In this document: piece after piece, positions 25,005 to 33,448 of the stretch
How positions within the stretch are numbered: position 1 is the stretch's first letter
How the letters are laid out: the number at the start of each line of letters is the position of its first letter
NCBI RefSeq assembly: GCF_016595505.1
Contig: NZ_JAENIL010000012.1
Coordinates: 1-64,000 of the forward strand
Reading direction: 5' to 3'
DNA from: Pelagicoccus mobilis
GTDB lineage: Bacteria > Verrucomicrobiota > Verrucomicrobiia > Opitutales > Opitutaceae
DNA length: 64,000 bases
Made by a program: the position numbers and the translations under genes
The notes under the pieces: generated by a model
Database searches by the model: none
What the model was told of the DNA's origin: nothing
What the model saw: the letters and a program-made list of their open reading frames with translations, nothing else

Positions 25005-27719
25005 ATGTTTATTTCTCGATTAGTTTTGTTCCTCGGTTTTGCCGTTTTGAGCGGGGTGTCTCTCCATGCTCAGGAGGCGTTTGACGATGAGGCGTTCGAG
25101 GCGAGCGGGGAGCTGGAGAAAGCGGAGCGGGACGAGGCGTTTGCGGAGGTGTATGGCGCGTTTGTCTCTGAAGAGTACCGCAAGGCGATTCGTGGGGCGA
25201 AGCCTCTGGCCCGAAGGGGGATGGCCGATGCTCAGCATTTGTTGGGCTTGTGTTATCAGCATGGGCTGGGAGTGAAGGCGAATGGTAAGCGGGCGGAGTA
25301 TTGGTTTCGCTTGGCGGCGGAGCAAAGGCATGCGCCGGCGATGCTAGCGGCTGGTGAGTTCGCGTTTGGGGGATCGAATGGCGGCGAGGCGGATCATGCG
25401 GCGGCTCGCTTGTATTTGAAGCCGCTTACGGGGTTGGATTGGTCGTTTGCTCAGCGGATCGAGGATCTGTCTGTGCAGCGTGCGATCCGTTCGCGGGCGT
25501 CGTACCTGATGGGCTTGTTGTTGATTGACGGGTTGGGAGGAGAGAAGCAGGTCGAAGAGGGCTTGCTGATGATGAATCGGGCTTCGGCGACGGGAGATGC
25601 CTGGGCGTCGATGTATTTGGCGATGGCCTACGCGGAGGGGAAGCTGATGGAGCGGGATGCGGAGTTGTCGAAGCAGTTTTTTGAGCAATCCGACTTGCAG
25701 GCGTTTGACCAGGTCAGACGGAATCTTGAGACGACTCGTATGGAGTCCGCCAGTCCGATGTTGAAAAAGCAGATCGAAAAGATGGGGCGCGAGATGGCGG
25801 AAGTGCATACCAAGAATCTGGTGCAATCTCAGACTAATTTGGCGAAGGCGCTGTTGGTGGAGGGGGCCGAGGATCATGATCCGGAGTCTTCGCGGGTGTT
25901 GTTGAGGATGGCCTCGGAGGCTGGGAACACGGAAGCGTCTTTCCTTTTGGGCTATCTGCTTTGCGAGGGGATCGGCGGGGGGCAGGACTTCGAGGAAGGG
26001 GCGAGGCTTTTGGAAGCGGCTTCGGAGAAGAACTGGGTGTTGGCTAACTACAATCTAGCGGTCCTTTTGCTCAATGGTTGGGGAGTGGGAATCGATGAGG
26101 CTCGGGCGGATACGCTTTTGGATCGTGCGGCGGAGTCGGGATTTTATTCTGCTCAACTACTGCTGGAGCGGGAGGTCGAGCCTGAGTTGTTGCGAGACAT
26201 CGAGGACCTTGAACGCTGCGAGGCTGCTGAATCTTCGGATGTACGCGCGTCCTATGCGATGGGGATGCGACTGGCTAGGGGGTGGTTGGTCGAGGCGACG
26301 GGAGCGACGTTCGAGTTGAGGGAGCGTTTTCGGCTTGGTGCGGCAGCGGGGTACGCGAGATCGCAGCATGCGTATGCGGAATTCTACTACTGGGGCCACT
26401 TGGGGGAACGGGATTATGGAATTGCACGGGAGTATTTTGAAGCGGCGAGCGCTCAAGAGCATGCTCAGTCGTATTTTAAAGTTGGTTACATTTATGAGAA
26501 AGGTCTTGGGGTAGAGGCTGACGCTTTGAAGGCGGTGGCGTACTACGAGCGGGCGAGCGATTTTGGAGATGCGTGGGCTGCCAATAATCTGGGAGCTATT
26601 CATACGGATGGCGAGCTTGGGGAGAAGGATTATGAGAAGGCGATGGACTACTACTTGCTGGCGGTGGAGCGGGGTCATGTCGTTGCGTGTTTCAATATCG
26701 CTGAGGCCTATCTGCGAGGCAGGGGACGTGAAGTGGACAAGGAGGCAGCTGCCGAGTGGTATACGAAGGCGGCGGATGGCGGGGATTTGTTGTCAGCCCA
26801 GAAGCTGCAGCGCCTTTATTCGAACGGAACGTTCGAAGGGGACGATGGCGAGTATGCTTATTGGGTGGAGCGGTGCGCGGAGATGGGGGATAAGCGGGCG
26901 ATGCTTGATATCGCTCGTTTTTATGAACGCGGGGTGTATGTGTCGAAGAACTTGGACCGATCTCTGTACTGGATTAATAAATACATGGAGACCGTTTTGG
27001 AGGGGACGCCTGAATGGGAGTCAGCTGTATTGGCTTTGATTCGCTTGATGGGGACCGAGGATTGGCATGGCCATGATCCGGAAAAAGCGTTTTTGCTTTG
27101 TGAGGAGCTGGAGTTTGCGGAGGCTAAGTTGATCTTGGGGATGCTGCATTTACGTGAGATATCGGATGAGTCGGATCCGAAAAAGGGGGTCTCGATCTTG
27201 AAGCGTGTTTACAAGGAGTCTCGCAAGGTGGATGGAGAGAAGAACGCTGCAGCGAAGGCGGCTTACGAGCTGAGCAACTGTTATTTGAAGGGGAACGGGG
27301 TGCGTAGGGATATGAAGCAGCGCGTTAAGTGGATGGAAGCTTCTGCGGAAATCGGATTTAAGCCGGCTCGCTACTACATGGCTCGTTACAAGATCGAGGG
27401 AGTGGAAGTGAAGAGGGATGAGTTGGAAGGCTTGGCGGAGATGGATGACTTGGCGGACAAGGGGATGTCGCTCGCGATCTTGTACCTCGGGCGTATGATG
27501 GCGAATGGGGAATTGGATCGGCCGGAGGACGATTTGTTGTGGATACAAATCAAGGAGCTTGCGGTGGCGGGGAATCGTAAGGCGATGGATGTCGCCCAAC
27601 GGCTTGGCATCGAATGGAAGGGGCCTGTGGAGGCGGAGGAATTGGACCCGGAGGAGACCGAAGAGTCGGAGGGGAAAAAGGAAAAGGCTCCGGAATGGAG
27701 CCCTTCAGTTTTGGGATGA
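25005..27719 (+). CDS. large exported Sel1-repeat protein
   Basis: A 904-residue protein with a signal peptide (LVLFLGFAVLSGVSLHAQ) followed almost entirely by Sel1-like (TPR-related) helical repeats of about 36 residues. Clear units include AQHLLGLCYQHGLGVKANGK, SYFKVGYIYEKGLGVEAD and AAYELSNCYLKGNGVRRD. Such solenoids act as protein-protein scaffolds in the periplasm or envelope; no catalytic domain is visible. The C-terminal 30 residues are acidic and low-complexity. A terminator-like hairpin overlaps the 3' end. The partner is unknown. Confidence 0.82.
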   Translation: MFISRLVLFLGFAVLSGVSLHAQEAFDDEAFEASGELEKAERDEAFAEVYGAFVSEEYRKAIRGAKPLARRGMADAQHLLGLCYQHGLGVKANGKRAEYWFRLAAEQRHAPAMLAAGEFAFGGSNGGEADHAAARLYLKPLTGLDWSFAQRIEDLSVQRAIRSRASYLMGLLLIDGLGGEKQVEEGLLMMNRASATGDAWASMYLAMAYAEGKLMERDAELSKQFFEQSDLQAFDQVRRNLETTRMESASPMLKKQIEKMGREMAEVHTKNLVQSQTNLAKALLVEGAEDHDPESSRVLLRMASEAGNTEASFLLGYLLCEGIGGGQDFEEGARLLEAASEKNWVLANYNLAVLLLNGWGVGIDEARADTLLDRAAESGFYSAQLLLEREVEPELLRDIEDLERCEAAESSDVRASYAMGMRLARGWLVEATGATFELRERFRLGAAAGYARSQHAYAEFYYWGHLGERDYGIAREYFEAASAQEHAQSYFKVGYIYEKGLGVEADALKAVAYYERASDFGDAWAANNLGAIHTDGELGEKDYEKAMDYYLLAVERGHVVACFNIAEAYLRGRGREVDKEAAAEWYTKAADGGDLLSAQKLQRLYSNGTFEGDDGEYAYWVERCAEMGDKRAMLDIARFYERGVYVSKNLDRSLYWINKYMETVLEGTPEWESAVLALIRLMGTEDWHGHDPEKAFLLCEELEFAEAKLILGMLHLREISDESDPKKGVSILKRVYKESRKVDGEKNAAAKAAYELSNCYLKGNGVRRDMKQRVKWMEASAEIGFKPARYYMARYKIEGVEVKRDELEGLAEMDDLADKGMSLAILYLGRMMANGELDRPEDDLLWIQIKELAVAGNRKAMDVAQRLGIEWKGPVEAEELDPEETEESEGKKEKAPEWSPSVLG
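27686..27712 (+). terminator. terminator-like hairpin overlapping the Sel1 gene end
   Basis: Stem GGCTCC/GGAGCC with a five-base loop and a CTTCAGTTTT tail. It lies inside the last codons of the Sel1-repeat gene, so it may act as a terminator at the gene end. Confidence 0.5.
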
Positions 27720-27760
27720 TTACTGTAGTTGTTTGTTGACTACGGTTCTTTTGAGGTTGA

Positions 27761-27787
27761 GGCAACGACGGAGTAACTGTGTCTCCT
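27761..27787 (-). repeat. decayed family B hairpin
   Basis: The left arm GGCAACG, loop ACGGAG and foot CTCCTG are recognisable, but the right arm is disrupted (TAACTGTGT). It looks like an eroded copy in the 250-base gap between the Sel1 and pyrC genes, in which I see no gene. Confidence 0.55.
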
Positions 27788-27944
27788 GCAAGCTGTAAGT
27801 TGAGTTATTGCCATGGCTTGGGGCTTGTCAGGGTCTCGCTTTGCTCGACGTAGGAATTGACGGGCCTAATGCCGAAGGTACCTATGTTTCTTTCAGGACG
27901 GAAGAGCGGACCTAACGCGTTTGTTTCATTCGGATCTGGTTGTT

Positions 27945-27970
27945 GGCAACGACGGAGCGTTGCCCTCCGG
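27945..27970 (-). repeat. REP-like hairpin, family B, abutting the pyrC stop
   Basis: Stem GGCAACG/CGTTGCC, loop ACGGAG, foot CTCCGG. The pyrC TAA stop follows immediately at 27971-27973. Confidence 0.88.
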
Positions 27971-29269
27971 TTATTCTGCTAGGATCTTGTTTTCGTCGAA
28001 GACGAGGTTGCCGGCGACGAGGGTCTTTTTGACTTTGCCTTTGAGTTCGCGGTCGATCCAGGGGGAGTTGCTGGACTTGCTGAAGAACTTTTTGTTCTGG
28101 GGAGTCCAGGTTTCGTTCGGATCGATGATTGCTATATCGGCGTCGGCTCCGGCGGCGAGGCTACCTTTGTCTAGGTTTATAATCTCGGCTGGTTTGCTGG
28201 TGAGAAGTGATAGGGTGGCGCTGAGTGAGAGGCGTTTGCTGTGGTAGAGCTGACCGAGCGAGATGGCGAGCGCGGTTTCAAGCCCGATGACGCCGAAGGG
28301 GGCGTAGTCGAATTCGACATCCTTCTCGTAGTCGGTGTGCGGGGCGTGTCCGGTGGCGATGCAGTCGATGGTGCCGTCTTCGAGCCCTTGGATAAGGGCG
28401 AGGCGATCTTCCTCCGTGCGGAGGGGCGGGTTCATCTTGAAGTTGGTATTGAAGCTCTCGATCTCGGAATCGTTGAGTCCTATGTGGTGCGGGGTAACTT
28501 CGGCTGTCACGTGTACGCCGCGAGATTTGGCGCGGCGGATAATGTCGACGGATCCTTTGGAGCTGATGTGCTGGAGGTGGATGTGGGCTCCGGTATGAGT
28601 TGAGAGGACGGTGTCTCGGGCGACGATGATTTCTTCGGCAGCGGCGGCGAGGCCTTTTAGTCCTAGTTTTGTGGATACGAATCCTTCGTTCATGACGCCG
28701 TCACCTGCCAGAGTGCTGTCTTGGCAGTGGTCGATGACGGGGATGTTGAACATGTGGGCGTATTGGACGGCCCGGCGCATGAGGCCGGTGTTTTGCACGC
28801 ACTTGCCTCCGTCTGATATGGCTACGATGCCTGCTCGGGAAAGGGATCCGGTGGGGGCGAGGGCTTCGCCTTTGCGACCGACGGTGATGGTGCCGGTGGG
28901 GAAGACGTTTACGAGGCCTTCTTTGTCGACGACGTCTTTGATGAGCTGGACGGTGCCGACGGAGTCGACGGCAGGGGAGGTGTTTGGCATGCAGACAACG
29001 GAGGTGAATCCTCCTGCGGCTGCTGCTGAAGTTCCGCTGCGTATGGTTTCCTTGTGCTTTTGGCCGGGAACGCGGAAGTGGACGTGCAGGTCGACGAGGC
29101 CTGGGGCGACGACGAGTCCGGTTGCGTCTATGACTTCAGCGGTATCCAGGATGTCCTGATTTGGTTTTTCGGAGATTTTTCCATCGACGATGTAGAGGTC
29201 GGCGACTTCGTCGCGGTTGTTCTTCGGGTCGATGATGCGGCCGTTTTTGATGATGGTGGCGGAGGACAT
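27971..29269 (-). CDS. pyrC: dihydroorotase (class I, PyrC)
   Basis: Cyclises carbamoyl aspartate to dihydroorotate in pyrimidine synthesis. The 432-residue amidohydrolase has the zinc motif DLHVHFRVPGQ, the substrate region CMPNTSPAVDS, further metal His in VIDHCQDST and HLQHISSKGS, and the catalytic-Asp region TGHAPHTDYEK. This is the class I, long-type enzyme. I take ATG 29269 (MSSATIIKNGR); the open frame upstream crosses a repeat and is not family-like. It lies downstream of pyrB, about 125 bases away, with two repeats in the gap. Confidence 0.94.
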   Translation of the reverse strand: MSSATIIKNGRIIDPKNNRDEVADLYIVDGKISEKPNQDILDTAEVIDATGLVVAPGLVDLHVHFRVPGQKHKETIRSGTSAAAAGGFTSVVCMPNTSPAVDSVGTVQLIKDVVDKEGLVNVFPTGTITVGRKGEALAPTGSLSRAGIVAISDGGKCVQNTGLMRRAVQYAHMFNIPVIDHCQDSTLAGDGVMNEGFVSTKLGLKGLAAAAEEIIVARDTVLSTHTGAHIHLQHISSKGSVDIIRRAKSRGVHVTAEVTPHHIGLNDSEIESFNTNFKMNPPLRTEEDRLALIQGLEDGTIDCIATGHAPHTDYEKDVEFDYAPFGVIGLETALAISLGQLYHSKRLSLSATLSLLTSKPAEIINLDKGSLAAGADADIAIIDPNETWTPQNKKFFSKSSNSPWIDRELKGKVKKTLVAGNLVFDENKILAE

Positions 29270-29282
29270 TGGGAAAGTTTTT

Positions 29283-29314
29283 TTGCCCACGAAGGGCACT
29301 AAGGGTGCCCGAAG
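29283..29314 (+). repeat. CCACGAAGGGCAC-type repeat (family H)
   Basis: Reads TTGCCCACGAAGGGCAC then TAAGGGTGCCCGAAG. Similar CACGAAG-rich runs follow imuB (49380), lie inside dnaE2 (51995) and follow dnaE2 (52803), all in the same orientation. Confidence 0.6.
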
Positions 29315-29361
29315 TTTGGCTGGTGTTGAGGAGCTTGGTTTTTTGTCGCTGGTTGGGGGGA

Positions 29362-29387
29362 TGGCGGGTCGGCGCCCCACCCTACAG
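29362..29387 (-). repeat. REP-like hairpin, family F
   Basis: The plus strand reads GGGT, CGGCGCCCC, ACCC, then CTACAG, so a CTGTAG head on the minus strand. It lies eight bases past the pyrB stop. Confidence 0.6.
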
Positions 29388-29394
29388 TGAGATG

Positions 29395-30333
29395 TTAGAC
29401 GGCGACGGCTTCGGAGTTGCCGCCGTTGCAGAGGTAGAGGGCGGCCATGCGGACGGCGAGGCCGTTGGTGACTTGTTCGAGGATTACTGATTGGTCGGAG
29501 TCGGCGAGTTCGGAGTCGATCTCTACCCCGCGGTTGATGGGGCCGGGGTGCATGATAACGGCGTCTTTCTTGAGCCAAGAGAGTCGCTCTTTGTTGAGGC
29601 CGAACATGCTGGTGTACTCGTTGAGGGAAGGGAAGGCGGACGCGTTTTGGCGTTCGTGCTGTATTCGGAGAAGCATGACGGCGTCTTTGTCTGCGAGAGC
29701 GGGCTTGAGGTCGTGGGAGACCTGGACGCCGAGTTTCTCGAATTCTTTGGGGACGAGGGTGGAAGGACCGACGAGGGTGACTTCGGCTCCGAGTTTGGTC
29801 ATGGCCCAGATGTTTGAGCGAGCGACGCGGGAGAAGAGGATGTCGCCGAGGATGGCGATTTTTCTGCCTTCGAGGGATCTGAATTTTTCGCGGAGGGTGA
29901 AGCAGTCGAGCAGGGCTTGAGTGGGGTGTTCGTGGGCCCCGTCGCCTGCGTTGAGGACTGGGATATCGAGGATCTTGGCGATGTATCCGGCGGCTCCGGG
30001 TGCGGAGTGGCGCATGATGATGATGTCGGCGGCGAGGGCTCGGATGTTTTCGACGGTGTCGCGGAGGGTCTCGCCTTTGGAGGTGCTGGAGGTTTTCATG
30101 TCCAGCGAGGTGACGTCGGCGGAGAGGCGCTTGGCGGCCATCTCGAAGGCGACGCGGGTGCGGGTGGAGTTTTCGAAGAATAGGTTGACCACGTTTTTTC
30201 CGCGAAGGGCGGGGGTCTTGGCGGTCTTGCGTCCGAGGACTTTTTTGAAGGCGTCGGCTGTTTCGAAGATGGTGTTAATCTCGTCGGCGGAGAGTTCTTC
30301 GATGGTGATGAGATCTTTACGGTTCCAGGACAT
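29395..30333 (-). CDS. pyrB: aspartate carbamoyltransferase catalytic chain
   Basis: Joins carbamoyl phosphate and aspartate, the committed pyrimidine step. The 312-residue product has the carbamoyl-phosphate motif FFENSTRTRVAFEMA, the carbamoyl/aspartate region HPTQALLDCFTL and the C-terminal HPGPINRGVEID. No pyrI-like regulatory subunit is nearby, so control probably acts through PyrR, encoded immediately upstream. Order on the minus strand is pyrR-pyrB-pyrC. Confidence 0.96.
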   Translation of the reverse strand: MSWNRKDLITIEELSADEINTIFETADAFKKVLGRKTAKTPALRGKNVVNLFFENSTRTRVAFEMAAKRLSADVTSLDMKTSSTSKGETLRDTVENIRALAADIIIMRHSAPGAAGYIAKILDIPVLNAGDGAHEHPTQALLDCFTLREKFRSLEGRKIAILGDILFSRVARSNIWAMTKLGAEVTLVGPSTLVPKEFEKLGVQVSHDLKPALADKDAVMLLRIQHERQNASAFPSLNEYTSMFGLNKERLSWLKKDAVIMHPGPINRGVEIDSELADSDQSVILEQVTNGLAVRMAALYLCNGGNSEAVAV

Positions 30334-30369
30334 TGCTCGGTTTATCTGGGAGAATGCGTTTTTTGGGGG

Positions 30370-30394
30370 AATCGCGTGACAAGCACGCTTCCAC
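30370..30394 (-). repeat. REP-like hairpin, family C
   Basis: Stem GCGTG/CACGC around ACAAG, preceded by GAATC and followed by TTCCAC. It fills most of the 67-base gap between pyrR and pyrB. Confidence 0.85.
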
Positions 30395-30400
30395 GTGAAG

Positions 30401-30928
30401 TTAGGCGTTGAGGATTTCGACTTGCGATTTGGTCGGGTCGTTGGCGTCGAGGTGGACGGCGACTTTTTGATCGGGCGTGGTTTGCTCGGTGAGGCCGACG
30501 TAGTTGGCTGCGAAGGGGAGGCGTCGGTTGCCTCGGTCGACGAGGACGGCGAGTTCGACGGCGTAGGGGCGGCCGATGGTGAGGACTTCGGCGATGGCGG
30601 CCCGGACGGTGCGGCCTGAGAAGAGGACGTCGTCGACGAGGATGATGGTGGAGTCCTCTGGGTCGGTGGCCATGTGGGTGGCTTGGACTTCCTTGGTAAT
30701 GGGGTGGTGCCCGATGTCGTCGCGGTGGAAGGAGATGTCGATGACTGCCTTGGGAATGGAGGTGCCGAGTCGTTTGGCGAGGGCGGCTTCGAGGAGGGAG
30801 CAGAGGGGGATGCCGCCGTTGGCGATGCCGGCGAGTACGAGGTTGTCGGCCTTGGGGTGAGCGGCTGCGATGGCGTCGGCGAGGGAGTCGATGGCGGCGT
30901 TTACTTCTGAGGAGTCAATGGTTTTCAT
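30401..30928 (-). CDS. pyrR: PyrR-like bifunctional pyrimidine regulator / uracil phosphoribosyltransferase
   Basis: A 175-residue type I phosphoribosyltransferase with the PRPP-binding motif IILVDDVLFSGRTVRAA and the PyrR-like segments VLAGIANGGIPLC and DISFHRDDIGHHP. In Gram-positive bacteria PyrR binds pyr mRNA and causes attenuation when UMP is high; many homologues elsewhere keep only the enzyme role. The leader upstream of the gene shows no antiterminator/terminator pair that I can recognise, so RNA binding here is unproven. It is the first gene of the pyr group. Confidence 0.9.
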   Translation of the reverse strand: MKTIDSSEVNAAIDSLADAIAAAHPKADNLVLAGIANGGIPLCSLLEAALAKRLGTSIPKAVIDISFHRDDIGHHPITKEVQATHMATDPEDSTIILVDDVLFSGRTVRAAIAEVLTIGRPYAVELAVLVDRGNRRLPFAANYVGLTEQTTPDQKVAVHLDANDPTKSQVEILNA

Positions 30929-31037
30929 CTGGAGTCGTTGTGACTTTGTGGGAGTGGACTGAGGGGTAAAGGGAAATTGGGTGATGGGTGGTAGGTTTTG
31001 GGTGATTGCGACAGGTTGTCTGTTGATTGGGTTGTGC

Positions 31038-31064
31038 GGCGTGCCCGGCGGTCACGCCCTACCT
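31038..31064 (-). repeat. REP-like hairpin, family A, supplying the end of a cupin gene
   Basis: Stem GGCGTG/CACGCC, loop CCCGGCGGT, foot CTACCT. Read on the minus strand it encodes the last residues Gly-Arg-Ala and the TGA stop of the cupin at 31052-31543. Confidence 0.9.
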
Positions 31065-31543
31065 TCGTCTTCTCCGTCGTAGTAGTCGAGGGGCTCGGAG
31101 CGGAGGATGCGGGACTTGGGGGAGCGGACGAGCCATTTGCCGGAGTCGGGGTAGTGGCAGGATTCGCCGATGGGGTTGTCGGCGATGACGTAGACGATGA
31201 GGTCTTCTTCGCCGTCGTTGATGAGCTGGTGGGGTTCGTCGGGCTTGAAGAGGAAGGCGTCGCCGGGGCCGATGGGGTCTTGGCCTTCGAGGTAGCGAAC
31301 TTGGCCGGTGCCGGATATGACGTGGTAGAATTCCCATTGGGCGCTGTGTGAGTGGAATGGATACGGTATTTTTCCGGGCGGGACGCGGAGGATTTCGACG
31401 TCGAAGGGGTGGCGCTCTTGGAGGTCGGTGGACTTGGGTTTGCGGCCGAGGGCTTCGGAGACTTGCTTGCCGGCTCCGGCGAATTTTCCGGATGGGGAGG
31501 TCCAGCCGAACTCTTTGAGGTTTTGGGTGTTTACGATTTTCAT
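31052..31543 (-). CDS. cupin-fold protein (paralogue of 8227-8706)
   Basis: A 163-residue cupin with HSHSAQWEFYHVISG and GPGDAFLFKPDEPHQLINDGEE, aligning over its full length with the cupin at 8227-8706 (shared SQWEFYH-like core, GDAFLFKP, LVRSEPLDY/ILRSEPLDY). The paralogue ends DYFDGEE; this one ends DYYDGEDEGRA, and the final GRA and TGA stop are encoded by a family A hairpin. The extension therefore looks like a by-product of repeat insertion. Function unknown. It stands about 40 bases beyond the acetyltransferase gene on the same strand. Confidence 0.8.
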   Translation of the reverse strand: MKIVNTQNLKEFGWTSPSGKFAGAGKQVSEALGRKPKSTDLQERHPFDVEILRVPPGKIPYPFHSHSAQWEFYHVISGTGQVRYLEGQDPIGPGDAFLFKPDEPHQLINDGEEDLIVYVIADNPIGESCHYPDSGKWLVRSPKSRILRSEPLDYYDGEDEGRA

Positions 31544-31569
31544 TGGGATGGGTGTATCGGTTTTGTGGT

Positions 31570-31596
31570 GGCGTGCCCGGCGGTCACGCCCTACCT
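31570..31596 (-). repeat. REP-like hairpin, family A, supplying the end of a GNAT gene
   Basis: Stem GGCGTG/CACGCC, loop CCCGGCGGT, foot CTACCT; the same sequence as 31038-31064. On the minus strand it again encodes Gly-Arg-Ala-stop, here for the acetyltransferase at 31584-32042. Confidence 0.9.
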
Positions 31597-32042
31597 ATGG
31601 TGAGTCGCAGCTTGGGGAGCATCCGGCCTTGGGGGATGCTGGGGTGTTCGCCGATGCGGATGGCTCCGTGGTGGAGGTAGAAGCCTTCGGCGTCGGGATC
31701 TGAGATGATGATGAGTTCGCTGAGACCGAGCTGGGCTGCGAGTGTTTTGATCTCAGTGAGCGCTTGTTTGCCTACGCCTTTGCCGATGACTTCTGGAAGG
31801 AGCCAAAGGTTGTCGAGGAGAGGGGGCGATGACTTGACGATCGAGAAGTAGCCGACGATTTGCTGGCCGTGCCAGATGCTGCGTACGGAGTTGGCGGCGA
31901 TATATTCTGGGGAGGTCGAGAGGCCTTCTCGCCAGAGCTCTAGTTGCTCCTGAGAGTAACCCCAGTACCCTTTTGAGCGGACGGCTATTTCGCTGAGGAT
32001 TTTTGCTTCTTCCGGTTGTGAGGGTTTGAAAGCGACTTGCAT
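31584..32042 (-). CDS. GNAT acetyltransferase with repeat-derived C terminus
   Basis: A 152-residue GNAT protein: MQVAFKPSQPEEAKILSEIA at the start, the acetyl-CoA region WLLPEVIGKGVGKQALTEI and the C-terminal DPDAEGFYLHHGAIRIGEHP. The last residues (TIGRA) and stop come from the family A hairpin. Substrate unknown. It is the last of a row of minus-strand GNAT genes (32062, 32896, 33445, 34764), with about 20-base spacings, so they may form one transcript. Confidence 0.78.
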   Translation of the reverse strand: MQVAFKPSQPEEAKILSEIAVRSKGYWGYSQEQLELWREGLSTSPEYIAANSVRSIWHGQQIVGYFSIVKSSPPLLDNLWLLPEVIGKGVGKQALTEIKTLAAQLGLSELIIISDPDAEGFYLHHGAIRIGEHPSIPQGRMLPKLRLTIGRA

Positions 32043-32061
32043 CGATCAGGAGCGTTGGGGC

Positions 32062-32877
32062 TTAGGAGATCTGAGTTTGTTCGGATTGGGAAAGAGGTCT
32101 GGGGAGGCTGACTCCGTATTGTTCGGAGTGTGGAGCGAAGCCGGCTCGTTGGTAAATGCGCAGAGCGGGGTTCTTGGGCTCTGTGGCTATGATGAGTTCG
32201 ATTTTTGGATACGCTTCGTAGGCGTCTGCAATCACATGGCTTAGGAGCTCGGAGCAGATGCCTTGTCCTTGGTGCTCGGGGTGGGTTTCGACGGACTGGA
32301 ATCGGCCATAGGAACGGTCGGAGTTGAAGAAGAGTCCCATGTCGGCGACGAGGGTACCTTCGAGAAAGGCGCCCCAGCAGGCTCCGTGTTTGGCTTCTTG
32401 AAGTTGGCGGTAGCTGTTGTAGAGGCGTCGCTTGAATTCGAGAAAGGGTTTCCAGTTGGGAGAGTCGCGTTCGCAGAGGGACTGGAGTTGGGCGATCGCT
32501 TCCCATTCCTCGTCGCTCTGGAGTTTACGGCACTCGATCGGGGCGGAGGATTTTACGAGAGGCGTTGGGGCGTTTGAGGTGAGTACTATGTTGTGTTCCA
32601 GCTCAAAGCCGAGGTCTTCGAAATGGGCTGTGTTTCCTCTGGATTCTTCTTCCCAACCGAATGTGAGGTGTTCGGTGCTTTGATCGAATTCTGATTGGAA
32701 GTCTTGTATCCACTTTTTGAATGAGTCGGCTTTGGGAGCTTGGCCGTACACCAAGAGGTTGCCCCAGTGGTAGTCTGGGTTCTTTGTGGAACGGATGACG
32801 GTGTATCTGGGCTTGGCTTCGACTTCGCCTGCGTACTGCTGGATGAGGCAGTCGGATTTGTATCCAAGATTGTTCAA
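32062..32877 (-). CDS. GNAT acetyltransferase, two-domain
   Basis: A 271-residue protein. The N-terminal third (YTVIRSTKNPDYHWGNLLVYG, FGWEEESRGNTAHFEDLGFE split here as FGWEEESRGN and TAHFEDLGFE) is a family-specific domain, and the C-terminal half is a GNAT domain with VETHPEHQGQGICSELLSHV and ALRIYQRAGFAPHSEQYG. The start is a TTG at 32877; no ATG fits and the spacing to the upstream gene is only 18 bases. The substrate is unknown. Confidence 0.75.
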   Translation of the reverse strand: MNNLGYKSDCLIQQYAGEVEAKPRYTVIRSTKNPDYHWGNLLVYGQAPKADSFKKWIQDFQSEFDQSTEHLTFGWEEESRGNTAHFEDLGFELEHNIVLTSNAPTPLVKSSAPIECRKLQSDEEWEAIAQLQSLCERDSPNWKPFLEFKRRLYNSYRQLQEAKHGACWGAFLEGTLVADMGLFFNSDRSYGRFQSVETHPEHQGQGICSELLSHVIADAYEAYPKIELIIATEPKNPALRIYQRAGFAPHSEQYGVSLPRPLSQSEQTQIS

Positions 32878-32895
32878 AGGACTTTGGGAGATTGG

Positions 32896-33312
32896 CTAGT
32901 GGTCGTTGCCGGAGTAGATCCACATGGGTTCGGTTTTTCCGGCTCGCTCGAAACCGTGTTTCTGGTAGAACTCGATGGCTTTGCCGTCTGCGGTGAGCAT
33001 GTTCATGTGGAAATCTTTGTAGCGGGTTTTGAGGTGTTCGAGAATTTGGCTGCCGATGCCTTGCCCTTGGTAGTCCGGGTGGACGAGGAGGTGCGGGTAG
33101 TAGACGACTAGGTGTCCGTCAGAAATGGCGTTGCCGAGGCCGACGAGTTTTTCGTTTTTGTCCCAAGCGGATACAAGTGAATGCGAGTCGCGGAGGGCGG
33201 GCAGGAGCGTTTGGGGGATTTTGGCTGAGGACCAGTCGTTTGCGGCGTAGAGTTCGACGACCTGGTCTTGGGGAAGTTCTTTTTGGAAAGAGTATCGGAT
33301 GTGGTTGGACAT
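32896..33312 (-). CDS. GNAT acetyltransferase
   Basis: A 138-residue single GNAT domain with the acetyl-CoA loop HPDYQGQGIGSQILEHL and the C-terminal IEFYQKHGFERAGKTEPMWIY. The opening SFQKELPQDQVVELYAANDW matches small YjcF/aminoalkylphosphonate-like acetyltransferases, but I cannot assign a substrate. The MITE-like repeat at 33341-33448 lies just upstream and may alter its promoter. Confidence 0.8.
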   Translation of the reverse strand: MSNHIRYSFQKELPQDQVVELYAANDWSSAKIPQTLLPALRDSHSLVSAWDKNEKLVGLGNAISDGHLVVYYPHLLVHPDYQGQGIGSQILEHLKTRYKDFHMNMLTADGKAIEFYQKHGFERAGKTEPMWIYSGNDH

Positions 33313-33340
33313 TGGGGAGTGGGAGTTTTGGATACGGAAG

Positions 33341-33448
33341 CTAGAGCATTTTTCTTTTGTTTGGGCGCTGAGAATCGCGGCACAAGGCCGCTTCCCACTT
33401 TAAGATGCCTGAAGTGAAGTGCGACTGTTCAAAAGAAAAGTGCTCTAG
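33341..33448. mobile_element. MITE-like inverted repeat carrying a REP hairpin
   Basis: The left arm (33341-33359) CTAGAGCATTTTTCTTTTG and right arm (33430-33448) CAAAAGAAAAGTGCTCTAG are inverted repeats with one mismatch over 19 bases. The roughly 70 bases between hold a family C hairpin (33372-33398) and no gene. The right arm contains the TAG stop of the kinase-GNAT fusion. No clear target-site duplication is visible. It could be a small non-autonomous element or a composite of repeats. Confidence 0.6.
33372..33398 (-). repeat. REP-like hairpin, family C
   Basis: Stem GCGGC/GCCGC around ACAAG, with GAATC before and TTCCCAC after. It lies in the middle of the inverted-repeat element 33341-33448. 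Confidence 0.88.
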
